IMG/VR virus record: IMGVR_UViG_3300010392_000413
Coordinates: 1 to 32,838 of that record
DNA: 32,838 bases
Strand: one strand, 5' to 3'
DNA from: a virus
In this document: positions 9,414 to 17,267 of the stretch, piece after piece
Layout: every line of letters begins with the position of its first letter
Numbering within the stretch: the stretch's first letter is position 1
Position numbers and translations under genes: made by a program
Notes under the pieces: model-generated
What the model was told of the DNA's origin: nothing
The model's database searches: none
What the model saw: the letters and a program-made list of their open reading frames with translations, nothing else

Positions 9414-10546
9414 TAAATGATTTTGTCAGTTTTGTACCAGACAGCGTTAATCGTTAGCCCACCCGATGTGTTTGGGGGTTGGAATCGGATAGAGTACGTA
9501 GTCGAGTCTGTTGCTACCGAGTTAGGCGTTAGAGTTATAGCCCCCGTAGTAGAGATTGTTCCTGTCGTATCCGCTGCCCAGGAGCCTGCAGTAATATCAC
9601 TGGAGTAAAGCCCCCAGGTAGCATTACTTGAGAGAGACTCTGCGTTGACATAGCAGCCCACCTCAGTGATTCTCTCACCCTCTCGAACCAGCAGAGGGAA
9701 CTCTGCATAATAGTTTGCTGTCCCATCAGGTGTGGTAATTGTAAAGCTAGAACCGGAGCTGGTTACAGACGCACTTACTGAGGAGCCAAATAAACCTGCA
9801 CTATGTGGCAAGAACCTGGCCACCTCCCCATGCTGCTGATTCTGGAGGTAGGTCCCAGAGAAATTAGTGACACCAGTGAAGGTCAAAGCATCTGGAATCG
9901 TCGTCTCAAATGAGAGAGTACCGGAACCATCGGAGGTTACCAACCCTGCTGTAGCAGCAGCTGGGAAGGTAAGAGTATAGGAAGCAGCTAAGCTAGGGGA
10001 CTCTAGCTGGATATTGTGGCTGGAACCATCCCAGATTTGCAGTCCATGCGCCGTCAATACAGCGTAATCATCTGCCCCTGCACCAGATTTGAACTGGTAG
10101 TTAGTACCGGCAGCGTTCCAGTTGATAGCCACACCACCGCTACCATAGCCAGCGCCAGTGATGTCTGAGCCAGTGGTAACGGATAGGGAGCCACCATCGG
10201 TGATCTGCACCTCTGTGCCAGCACTGTCCTTGTAGAACAGCTCATCCACGGAGCCGACCAACTTGGAGTAGATGGTCTCATTAGCAGACGGAGCAGAGCC
10301 TTGGGTGACCAACTCCAGGTACGTGAGGTTTTCCGCTGGATTGGTGCTAAAGTCTACAGTCCCGTTGACGTTCAACTCTGCAGCTGTGACCTTAGCCTCT
10401 GACCGATTCATCAGCTCTGTGATGATCGTAACTAGAGAGGCCATAGCCGCTGTGTTCAGGTTGCCAACTTGGGGTATATCTGTACCTGAGGGATCTGCCC
10501 CTGTACCAGTGGTATACCCAGTAGTTATGTTATCGCCTCTAGCCAT
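9413..10546 (-). CDS. Tail-fibre-like beta-rich protein (377 aa)
   Basis: I chose the ATG at 10546-10544 (MARGDNITTGY) because it forms a TAATG overlap with the upstream stop, as at most junctions here. An ATG four codons earlier (10558) is possible. The sequence is Thr/Ser/Gly-rich and beta-predicted. The segments DELFYKDSAGTEVQITDGG (about residue 105) and YTLTFPAAATAGLVTSDGSG (about residue 190) are typical of phage fibre and appendage proteins. The C-terminal region (residues 255-377) looks like a separate globular beta domain that could bind a surface receptor. It is probably a fibre or tail appendage lying between adaptor and nozzle genes. Confidence 0.65.
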   Translation of the reverse strand: MARGDNITTGYTTGTGADPSGTDIPQVGNLNTAAMASLVTIITELMNRSEAKVTAAELNVNGTVDFSTNPAENLTYLELVTQGSAPSANETIYSKLVGSVDELFYKDSAGTEVQITDGGSLSVTTGSDITGAGYGSGGVAINWNAAGTNYQFKSGAGADDYAVLTAHGLQIWDGSSHNIQLESPSLAASYTLTFPAAATAGLVTSDGSGTLSFETTIPDALTFTGVTNFSGTYLQNQQHGEVARFLPHSAGLFGSSVSASVTSSGSSFTITTPDGTANYYAEFPLLVREGERITEVGCYVNAESLSSNATWGLYSSDITAGSWAADTTGTISTTGAITLTPNSVATDSTTYSIRFQPPNTSGGLTINAVWYKTDKII

Positions 10547-10845
10547 TAGAACACCCACAGGTCAGCAGTGCAGGTAGCACTGGCAGTCAGTTTAAGATAC
10601 TTAGCAGTATGAGACCTGCCGTGAACAGTAGCAGCAGCACTGAGGCCAACCACTACATACCCTTGAGGCTTCCTACCTAGCTTATGCCTCACCTCTGTCT
10701 CAGCCGTTGTTAAGGCTGCAGTGACCACTTGACCGTCCAAGATAGCCTTGCCGCCGACATCGTTGAGTTTGGCCAGCATCAACCGGAGGGCCCGGAAGGT
10801 CTCCTCATCCTCTACATGAGGAATCTCTAGCTTAGAAGTAGCCAT
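10546..10845 (-). CDS. Small structural protein (99 aa)
   Basis: The start is the ATG at 10845-10843 (MATSKLEIPHVEDEETF). It lies 14 bases inside the end of the adaptor gene, and the upstream in-frame codons belong to that overlap. The central pattern HKLGRKPQGYVVVGLSA recurs in short virion proteins of many phages and usually forms a beta sandwich. It stops with TAA that overlaps the next ATG. A minor head-tail or fibre-linked component is likely; the exact role is unknown. Confidence 0.65.
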   Translation of the reverse strand: MATSKLEIPHVEDEETFRALRLMLAKLNDVGGKAILDGQVVTAALTTAETEVRHKLGRKPQGYVVVGLSAAATVHGRSHTAKYLKLTASATCTADLWVF

Positions 10846-11560
10846 TATTGTAGTAGAAGTCTGGGTACCAAGGGAACCGTTTATCGGCGGCATCCGTTAG
10901 TCCCATTTGGTCATACACGTCATTGACTGTATAGGTTGAGTTGAGGTATCGAGCCTCCACCTCATCCTCAATAGCCTTCTCCCACTTCTCTCGTTCAAAG
11001 ACCAGAGTGGATGGGTCTAGGTTATCCCTAGTATAAATTTTGACAGCAACATCCAACACAACGTATTCATGCCAACCAAGGACATCATCAATAGAATCTG
11101 TATCGGCTGAAAAGGTGAGGACAGGAACATACACGTGTTTATAGGTTCCTGAAGATGGATTGGGATAAAACTCAATCCGTTTGTTGGTAAGAGAATCACC
11201 CTTCTTCTCCCCTAGCTCAAAGATTCGGTATCTGCTACCGTATGTACCATCCAGAGGGGTCTGAAGTGCCCTCTCGATATCATCCATCTCTCGTAACCGG
11301 GAAGTTCCCTGGCTCTCCACGTACCAAACCCCCACCGTTGCCAAGTAGTCATCGGGGAGGGCGTAGTCTGTAGAACCGTCTACTGTGGGCTCGTGAACCC
11401 TTTGAATTTTTACCAGGCCCTTCTTGAGAAAGATGGCTTGCAGCCGTTTCAAAGAGTCATTGATATACTGGTTGAGCATATCATCGGTATGACGGACACA
11501 ATCATTGATGATGTCCGCCCGTTCCCGAATCATGTCTCTTATGGTTTCTCTTGTAGCCAT
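10832..11560 (-). CDS. Head-to-tail adaptor-like protein (T7 gp11 / P22 gp4 type)
   Basis: This 242-residue protein starts with two amphipathic helices (RETIRDMIRERADIINDC, then DDMLNQYINDSLKRLQAIF), followed by a beta domain containing DYALPDDYLATVGVWY near residue 68, then a C-terminal helix bundle. Adaptor proteins that join portal to nozzle share this order, in particular the ALPDDYL-type motif. The gene is the first after an intrinsic terminator, which ends one base before the ATG. No strong ribosome site is visible, only AAGAGA before an internal ATG at codon 10. The start is therefore less certain than the gene. Confidence 0.7.
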   Translation of the reverse strand: MATRETIRDMIRERADIINDCVRHTDDMLNQYINDSLKRLQAIFLKKGLVKIQRVHEPTVDGSTDYALPDDYLATVGVWYVESQGTSRLREMDDIERALQTPLDGTYGSRYRIFELGEKKGDSLTNKRIEFYPNPSSGTYKHVYVPVLTFSADTDSIDDVLGWHEYVVLDVAVKIYTRDNLDPSTLVFEREKWEKAIEDEVEARYLNSTYTVNDVYDQMGLTDAADKRFPWYPDFYYNNGYF

Positions 11561-11589
11561 AGAAAAGATGCCCCGATTAGGCTCGGGGC
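11561..11589 (-). terminator. Intrinsic terminator between head and tail genes
   Basis: On the minus strand a 7-bp perfect stem (GCCCCGA with TCGGGGC, bases 11589-11583 and 11576-11570) encloses a 6-base loop and is followed by ATCTTTTCT. This is a compact rho-independent terminator or attenuator. It ends one base before the adaptor start, so readthrough would set the ratio of head to tail transcripts. Confidence 0.75.
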
Positions 11590-11595
11590 CACACC

Positions 11596-11793
11596 TTATT
11601 TGATCAACCTGACCAGCTCCTTCAGGGCTTCAAGCCGCTGAGTTGCTGATAGGTCATTGTTTTCGAAGTCCCGCATAAAGACGATAGCGTCCTCATGCCC
11701 CTCATCTACTTCATTGGGTGAGGTAGGAGTCTCCACGTTTTTAGGGACGGAGATCTCCAACATCTTCCCAAGTAGTCCTGCTTTTTCAGCCAT
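11596..11793 (-). CDS. Small acidic head-module protein (65 aa)
   Basis: The protein starts MAEKAGLLGKMLEISVPKN, and its C-terminal half is helical (SATQRLEALKELVRLIK). It begins two bases after the preceding stop (TAATCATG) and ends just before the intrinsic terminator, so it closes the capsid transcription unit. No family is recognised. A capsid accessory or connector role is possible but unsupported by a motif. Confidence 0.6.
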   Translation of the reverse strand: MAEKAGLLGKMLEISVPKNVETPTSPNEVDEGHEDAIVFMRDFENNDLSATQRLEALKELVRLIK

Positions 11794-11795
11794 GA

Positions 11796-12212
11796 TTAGC
11801 TCGTGTAGGTGACGTCGAGGCTATCTCGATTGTGGAAAACCGCAATAAAGTTAACCCGGGGTCCGTTACCATCAGCCAGGGTTGCAAAAGCATCCGAGGC
11901 AGTGAGGAGTTCAAGGACACCAGTTGCCTTAGTATACACACCTACCTGACAAACCAAGTCATCAGCGGTAGCCGACGTATCTGCCTGCACAGTAGCTGTA
12001 CACGAGATAAGTCCCTTGCCGAGACAGCCAGGGAAGGTAACAGTGTAAACACCAACAGCTGAGTCATCAACAGTGAAGCCCTCGCCTTTGACGTTGGTCA
12101 CATCATTAGTGCCGTCCACTTCGAAAGATCCTGCGATCACAATGTAATCTGGACCTCCGAAGAGGGACCGGGGGTATTGCCGCCTCGAAGGGGTGGCTGG
12201 AATAGTTGCCAT
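11796..12212 (-). CDS. Beta-rich head protein, possible capsid decoration protein (138 aa)
   Basis: The gene follows the major capsid gene and has a good ribosome site (AAGGAG, 10 bases before the ATG). The protein has a short basic N-terminus (PSRRQYPRSLFGGPDY) and then a run of beta strands (GVYTVTFPGCLGKGLISCTAT) with three Cys. Size, fold type and location match capsid decoration or head-fibre proteins, but I recognise no specific family. A long hairpin in the 60-base gap before it may tune expression relative to capsid. Confidence 0.6.
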   Translation of the reverse strand: MATIPATPSRRQYPRSLFGGPDYIVIAGSFEVDGTNDVTNVKGEGFTVDDSAVGVYTVTFPGCLGKGLISCTATVQADTSATADDLVCQVGVYTKATGVLELLTASDAFATLADGNGPRVNFIAVFHNRDSLDVTYTS

Positions 12213-12271
12213 AATATCGCTCCTTAAGTGTGAGCGGTAGGGGCTGGGCGAACCATACCCCTACCGATATT
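12213..12271 (-). promoter_or_regulatory. Hairpin between major capsid and following gene
   Basis: A 9-bp perfect inverted repeat (CGGTAGGGG at 12235-12243 and CCCCTACCG at 12258-12266, 14-base loop) fills the gap. A second pair, AATATCG near 12213 and CGATATT at 12265-12271, could form an outer stem around the AAGGAG ribosome site of the next gene. The two stems share bases, so they may be alternatives. There is no U tract, so a simple terminator is unlikely; an mRNA stabiliser or translation control element is more plausible. Confidence 0.55.
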
Positions 12272-12272
12272 G

Positions 12273-13556
12273 TTAGCTGATGCTGATAACGCCGTTGTTC
12301 TTAGGCTCTCGACAAGCGAGGTCAACCCACATACGGACTCGGACTTCGACACCGTCTGCACTCGACAAGCGAGCCATACGGAGTCCATCCGTAGTAACGA
12401 TGTGAGGAACCGGATCCATGTGATGGAGGGTCCAACAGTCCCGCTTCATGAGGTAACCCACGTCATCGGGACAGAACGCTCCTGCCATGACAGATTTGAC
12501 ACCGTCTGGCGAAGCATACTTGATGCTGGGGATACCGAAGGGCGAGCCCGAACCATCATCTCGGATTGCTCGACTACCAAGCTCCTGCTCAAGTCGATGC
12601 CAGTTGGTATGCGAGAGCCAGATGGTATCATAGTTACCACCCAATCGTCGCATTTTGGCAGCACACTTCTTCAGGGTCTCCTCGATACTACCGAGGTAGC
12701 TCTGACGGAAGCCCTGCAGTCGCTGGACATCATCCGGTCGATCAGACGATCCCTTGAAGGTACCACTGGATTCAGCAGTCTCAGGGATCCAGCCAGCAAG
12801 ACCGATAACGAGGTTAGAACCACCGTCACCTTCACCAGCTTCACCGTCTGCATCATTGCGGAAGAGGAAGTCGCCAACAGCCCACGAGTGGTCGGTCACG
12901 AGATCTGAGGTCATCGTGATAGTACCAGCGTCGAGGTCGAGGGCAGTAACAGCCTCCGCTCCATCTCGGTCAGTAGCCGTTGCAGCAGTATCCGCATCAT
13001 TGGCGCCGACGAGCATACCAACATGGAAGTTGGCAACGTCATCAGCGTTGGTTAGGGTAATGACTGCAGGAGTGGCCGTGGTGATTGCGGAGATAACTCC
13101 AGAAACACCCTTACCATCTCGCCAGAGATGCTTCTCAAGCTCCATCGAGATCTGTTTCACCATATCCTCGATTTCAGCTTCTTTGATGTCGTAAAACGCA
13201 CCATTACGATCTCGGGCAGCTCGAATACTCTCATCGTCCAGAGCAAGAACACCGTAGTAGGCATTACGAGCTAGTTCGAATCGAGTGACCTTGCCCGCAC
13301 CAGTTCCAGAAACACCGGAGTTGGTCTGAGCAGTGCCAAACTGACGAGCGATGGACTGTGGCATGCCATACTTGACGGGCACGTGGTAGTATCCACCAGA
13401 GCTTTTTCCGCCAACGAGGTCATCCTTTTTGGGGAGCCACTTGAAGAGGTCACGATCCATCTCAGCCAACTGGTTGAGGCGGATCTGTGGAAAGAGTTCT
13501 TTATACGCATTTGCCAGATTGGCAATGGTAACTTGGGGGGTCTGTGATCCAGACAT
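12273..13556 (-). CDS. Major capsid protein
   Basis: The 427-residue protein lies directly after the scaffold gene and has a strong ribosome site (AAAGGA, 9-10 bases before the ATG). Typical coat features are the N-terminal TIANLANAYKELFPQIRLNQ, the SIARQFGTAQTN region, FELARNAYYGVLALDDESI, a long helix equivalent to the HK97 spine (IKEAEIEDMVKQISMELEKH, about residues 143-162), and late GSPFGIPSIKYASPDG. An inserted beta-rich segment (about residues 172-230) resembles the extra domain of some short-tailed phage coats. Context between scaffold and adaptor supports the call. Confidence 0.85.
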   Translation of the reverse strand: MSGSQTPQVTIANLANAYKELFPQIRLNQLAEMDRDLFKWLPKKDDLVGGKSSGGYYHVPVKYGMPQSIARQFGTAQTNSGVSGTGAGKVTRFELARNAYYGVLALDDESIRAARDRNGAFYDIKEAEIEDMVKQISMELEKHLWRDGKGVSGVISAITTATPAVITLTNADDVANFHVGMLVGANDADTAATATDRDGAEAVTALDLDAGTITMTSDLVTDHSWAVGDFLFRNDADGEAGEGDGGSNLVIGLAGWIPETAESSGTFKGSSDRPDDVQRLQGFRQSYLGSIEETLKKCAAKMRRLGGNYDTIWLSHTNWHRLEQELGSRAIRDDGSGSPFGIPSIKYASPDGVKSVMAGAFCPDDVGYLMKRDCWTLHHMDPVPHIVTTDGLRMARLSSADGVEVRVRMWVDLACREPKNNGVISIS

Positions 13557-13575
13557 TATTTAGTTCCTTTGAGTA

Positions 13576-14658
13576 TTATCCTCCCTGCATCGTCTTGAAG
13601 AAGTTTGCCCGGGCAGCTGCTGCTACCTCATCGTAGGACAAGTCATCCAAAGACTTCTCAGGTGGGACGTTAGAAGACATAGAATTGCTAAGGGTTTTCT
13701 TTGCTGGCTTCTTACTCTTAGGTGCCGGCGCCGCCGCTGCTTTGCTATCTTGTGCAGGGCTCAATTTTCCCAGAAGTTGACTGTATCGATTTTCGACCTC
13801 AGCCATACACTGCTCCGGGGTCAGTGCTGCCCCTTGACCGTTCATCTGTTCCGCATAGCTCTGAGCAACGGCAAACATATCAGCAGCAACATCTGCTTCT
13901 GAATACGCATCCACCACCCGGGCTACTGAGGGGAACTTCTCTGTGTCAAAGGTCTTCGTGGCCTCGATCATGCTATCTTGGTAGGCCTTAAACGCTTCCT
14001 TGTTGGCACCTTTCTCAGGTGCCGCTTCCTTAGCTTCCAGACGGGCCTCTAGCTCTGCTAATCTACGCTTAAGCGCTAGAGATTCTTTCTGTCCTTTATA
14101 CTCGTCGGGAGCACTGTCACCAAGGCTTTCGTAGTACGCTGCCCTGGCTATATCGGTTAGTTTCTCTTGTGTGACACCGAGAGTCTGAAGGTACCCGATT
14201 GGGTCGACCTCGGCGTGCTTCTTCGCTGCCTCGTACTGGGCAAGCTTATCTTTGAATTCTTTTTGCTCAGTTTCAAAAGCTGTCTTATCTTCTCGGAGCT
14301 TAGCTTCCCTGGAGAGGATTCGTTTGAGGGCTTTTGACTCTGGCTCGGCGGTTGCTTCCTTCTGTGCCTCTTGGACGAACTTAGGATCTTCACTCCCTGC
14401 TTGTTCATCTTCGGCTTCGACTTCCGCTGCTGCCTCTTTTGCCGGTTCCGGCTGTTCCTGTGATTCGATGCTAGCTTCACTGGGCTCCTGGTCGTTATAC
14501 CATTCTGGATGCTCTGCCCGCCTCTGGGCAATGTATCCTGCTAGGCTCTCGCCTACATCACCCATCCCACTTGCATCATCATCACCAGTAACCACCTCCG
14601 TGCTAACACCGGGTTCCATTGTACTTGACGTAATCTCAGCTTCTACTCTACCTGACAT
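13576..14658 (-). CDS. Capsid scaffold protein
   Basis: This 360-residue protein has an acidic, disordered N-terminal third (residues 1-115, Glu/Asp/Ala-rich). A long Lys/Glu/Ala coiled-coil region follows (about 105-225, for example LKRRLAELEARLEAKEA), and the basic tail contains APKSKKPAKK near residue 315. This is the usual architecture of phage scaffolds, whose basic C-terminal part binds coat. It sits between portal and coat genes and has its own AGGAAAG ribosome site 6 bases from the ATG. No protease motif is visible. Confidence 0.8.
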   Translation of the reverse strand: MSGRVEAEITSSTMEPGVSTEVVTGDDDASGMGDVGESLAGYIAQRRAEHPEWYNDQEPSEASIESQEQPEPAKEAAAEVEAEDEQAGSEDPKFVQEAQKEATAEPESKALKRILSREAKLREDKTAFETEQKEFKDKLAQYEAAKKHAEVDPIGYLQTLGVTQEKLTDIARAAYYESLGDSAPDEYKGQKESLALKRRLAELEARLEAKEAAPEKGANKEAFKAYQDSMIEATKTFDTEKFPSVARVVDAYSEADVAADMFAVAQSYAEQMNGQGAALTPEQCMAEVENRYSQLLGKLSPAQDSKAAAAPAPKSKKPAKKTLSNSMSSNVPPEKSLDDLSYDEVAAAARANFFKTMQGG

Positions 14659-14686
14659 ATCTTTCCTAGTCTATACTGTTCTACAC

Positions 14687-16600
14687 TTAGCCGACGCCGG
14701 CTCTTTCTACTGGGATACCTTGAGCAGAGGTTGCCACTGCTGACTGTAGGTTCCCTTCTGGGCCTATGTTCTGGGGCTCGAAATTCTCCCCTGAGGCCAT
14801 AGCTGCCATCATGGCTGCCTCTTCCTGCTGCTTCGCCAACTCTTGAGCCTGCGCCGCCGCCGCATCTACGATACCCTGTGCTAGGGCAATCCAATCTCTG
14901 TAGTTCTGAAGGATAGTCTCTGGGGCCTTCTGCTCCACCCTCCGAAGATAGGTGAGGTGAATGAAGGGGATGCCAGCATTTAGATCTTGCAAAGGATCTG
15001 GCTGAGGGAACTCTTCCCTGTCCAGCTGCTCTGCTGTCATCTTGATGTTATCCATGCCAATGCTGCCTAGGGCCTGGACCTCTTCTAGATCTGGATGCCC
15101 CAGGTTGCTCTTGTACTGGTTGGTGTCGATCAAACCTCGGAAGGCTAGCGAATCCAACTCGTCCATCCTAGCTGCCGGGGACATGTTCATGACCGAGGAA
15201 GCCTCTATCTGCAACACGTATTGACGATTAGCGACAAGGTCCTTAACATCTGACCAGGCGATATCGTCGATAAGCTTGCGATTGTGGAACCGCACGCTTC
15301 TATCTGTGCCGGACTCATAGAGATTGGAGGCCAGTTCCATAAAGTGTTCAGCCACCTCAAGGAAGAAAGCCTCATACCGCTGGGCCTGTAGAGAGAACCG
15401 CTGATTCTCCACGGCGTTGTATTCTCGGATAGCCTTGGAGGAGTCCAACCTGGCCTGATCTGGGAGCTTGGCTTGAGCCGACATCTGTGAGATGCCCGCA
15501 TACTCAAAGGCAGAGGCTCGAATCCGTTCTCTTTCGGCATAGATCTCCGGGGAGATCCCTGGCCAGTTCATCGGTTCCGGCGTCTTCCCTCTGTAGTGAA
15601 TAACTCTCGCAATCTGATTATCCAGCTGGGTCTTGACGATTCGAGAGCCGCCATCAACGAAAATGCGAGGGACGCACATAAGGTCTTGGGCCAGCCGGAT
15701 TTTGTGATTAAGCTCATTCATCCTCAGCTGGAACGGGGCAATCTCTTCTACTAGCGGCTTTCCGTAAAATCCTGTCGGAAGGTTCTCCCATCGAAAGAAT
15801 ACAAATGGGAACCGATCCCTATCATACGTTTCGTCGAGAAGAGTCGCTCCGTCAATGACAATGGAATGCCGACCCGGGGAACCGTCTTTACCAAGTTTCC
15901 ACGCTTCAATGACAACGACATTATCAGCGGACGGCGAGCGGTAGGACGTGTAGTAAAAGTTACCGGAACTCTGGGCGTTTTGAATCTCTCTCTTCCGGCC
16001 TGGAAAAGCCCATTCGAGAACCACTCGGGGAACCAGTTTCCTCTGATACAGTTGAAACGGCTTTTGACCTGAAACAACCTCTCGTTGGTCCACGATAATC
16101 TCATCGGGCATCACTCTTTCTGTGTGGATCTCTCCGTTGTCTGTGTAGACTTTGAGAGCCCCTAACGGTGCCCAGCAGGCATCGTTGAAGACCTTCTGTC
16201 CCTTTGCCCAGATGTCCTGGTGCTGGAACTCCCCATAGAGGTAACGGTCAAGCTGCTTGCCCAATCGTTCAATCGCGAAGGAGGCATCCTTAACCACGGG
16301 GGTAGGTTTTGGCTTGTTCTTGCTAATGAGAGCTGAGACAGTATTGACAACTGATGCAACTAGATTCTCCGCTGTATTGCTGACCGGCTTGTAATCGACA
16401 TTCCGTTCTGTATGAGAGCCCCAGTCCAACCCCGGCAGTTCCCTGTTACAATACAAAGCTGCATTGATGAAGGTCTGCTTATGAATCGCATACTGGTATT
16501 CCTCGATGGTCCTCACCGTATCAAAGAGGGTCTCATGGACCCTACTTGCAGCTGGATCCTCGGGCTCACCCTCCCACCAGAATGTCTTCATGAAGGACAT
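14687..16600 (-). CDS. Portal protein
   Basis: The 637-residue protein starts MSFMKTFWWEGEPED. Portal-like features include SNTAENLVASVVNTVSALIS (about residue 75), the wing/crown region APLGALKVYTDNGEIHTERV, and FRWENLPTGFYGKPLVEEI followed by FQLRMNELNHKIRLAQD (about 275-300), which resembles the stem/clip helices of portals. The C-terminal QAQELAKQQEEAAMMAAMA segment is a likely barrel helix. It lies between TerL and scaffold, the canonical order. The ATG overlaps the upstream TAA (TAATG). Confidence 0.8.
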   Translation of the reverse strand: MSFMKTFWWEGEPEDPAASRVHETLFDTVRTIEEYQYAIHKQTFINAALYCNRELPGLDWGSHTERNVDYKPVSNTAENLVASVVNTVSALISKNKPKPTPVVKDASFAIERLGKQLDRYLYGEFQHQDIWAKGQKVFNDACWAPLGALKVYTDNGEIHTERVMPDEIIVDQREVVSGQKPFQLYQRKLVPRVVLEWAFPGRKREIQNAQSSGNFYYTSYRSPSADNVVVIEAWKLGKDGSPGRHSIVIDGATLLDETYDRDRFPFVFFRWENLPTGFYGKPLVEEIAPFQLRMNELNHKIRLAQDLMCVPRIFVDGGSRIVKTQLDNQIARVIHYRGKTPEPMNWPGISPEIYAERERIRASAFEYAGISQMSAQAKLPDQARLDSSKAIREYNAVENQRFSLQAQRYEAFFLEVAEHFMELASNLYESGTDRSVRFHNRKLIDDIAWSDVKDLVANRQYVLQIEASSVMNMSPAARMDELDSLAFRGLIDTNQYKSNLGHPDLEEVQALGSIGMDNIKMTAEQLDREEFPQPDPLQDLNAGIPFIHLTYLRRVEQKAPETILQNYRDWIALAQGIVDAAAAQAQELAKQQEEAAMMAAMASGENFEPQNIGPEGNLQSAVATSAQGIPVERAGVG

Positions 16601-16830
16601 TATTTAGTCTTTGCCGGGAACATCTTGTCTGGATCGAAGCCCAGGTGGTCATAGGCCATGTTGACCTCATCTACACCTCGGTTAGGCTTCTCGACCTCAG
16701 GATCGATCTCAGGTTCTGCAGCCATCGGCTGGGCTTCCAGGACCAACTCGTATTGCTCACACTTAAACGCTGCAACGCCATTACGACGGAGCATCTTAAG
16801 CATAGCCTCTACATGTACTGGATCTACCAT
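16600..16830 (-). CDS. Small protein between peptidase and portal (76 aa)
   Basis: The protein begins MVDPVHVEAMLKMLRRNGVAA, a helix. A stretch rich in Glu and Pro follows (MAAEPEIDPEVEKPNRG). The ATG lies inside the last codons of the peptidase gene (ATGGTAG), and the stop overlaps the portal ATG. No family is recognised. It is conserved-looking in codon use and surely translated, but its role is unknown. Confidence 0.6.
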   Translation of the reverse strand: MVDPVHVEAMLKMLRRNGVAAFKCEQYELVLEAQPMAAEPEIDPEVEKPNRGVDEVNMAYDHLGFDPDKMFPAKTK

Positions 16831-17267
16831 CTGGCTCTATATCCCCTGTTATCATAGTGAACGAAATTCTTGTAGAGGCCGACTCCACCCTCTTCCATAA
16901 TGCCGAGGTTGATTAGGCCCTCAATCATTACCTTGACTAGGGCTGGCTCAACTCCCTGCACCTGGACATCTACAGCGAAGGCACCCTTGTCATAAAGGTG
17001 ATAGCTATTCTTGACCCCACCGACAGCGGCATTGTATTGGGGAGTCCTGTAGGCACTCGTAATGAAGATCCGACTGTCCAGGAACTCCCTGAGCGGCTGG
17101 AGATTCTTAGCTACAAACTTCTCCAGCTCTGGTACCAGTTCATCTGGAACTGGGGTGCCATCTCTACAGTCAAACTCGTACAGCCAGAAGTTGTTGCTGA
17201 GCTGCTGCCGTTCATTCTCAGTAGCGGGCATTTCTTTAATCGGTATCTGTTGTCCTACATCAGCCAT
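16824..17267 (-). CDS. Peptidase M15-family cell-wall hydrolase (147 aa)
   Basis: The start MADVGQQIPIKEMP at 17267 lies inside the end of terL; an ATG 12 codons upstream is less likely. Family features are TSAYRTPQYNAAVGG (residues 70-84), the zinc motif with His90 and Asp100 (SYHLYDKGAFAVDV), and the C-terminal FVHYDNRGYRARW with the third ligand His137. Peptidase M15 enzymes of this kind cut peptidoglycan stem peptides and serve phages as endolysins or virion-borne hydrolases. The usual His-x2-Gly-x-Ala-x-Asp spacing is longer here by three residues. No signal peptide is present. Its place between terL and portal is unusual for a lysis gene. Confidence 0.8.
   Translation of the reverse strand: MADVGQQIPIKEMPATENERQQLSNNFWLYEFDCRDGTPVPDELVPELEKFVAKNLQPLREFLDSRIFITSAYRTPQYNAAVGGVKNSYHLYDKGAFAVDVQVQGVEPALVKVMIEGLINLGIMEEGGVGLYKNFVHYDNRGYRARW

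Noticed and set aside
12270-12908. Plus-strand open frame of 212 codons inside the major capsid gene
   Set aside because: It is antisense to a certain capsid gene, has no ribosome site and shows no recognisable protein pattern.
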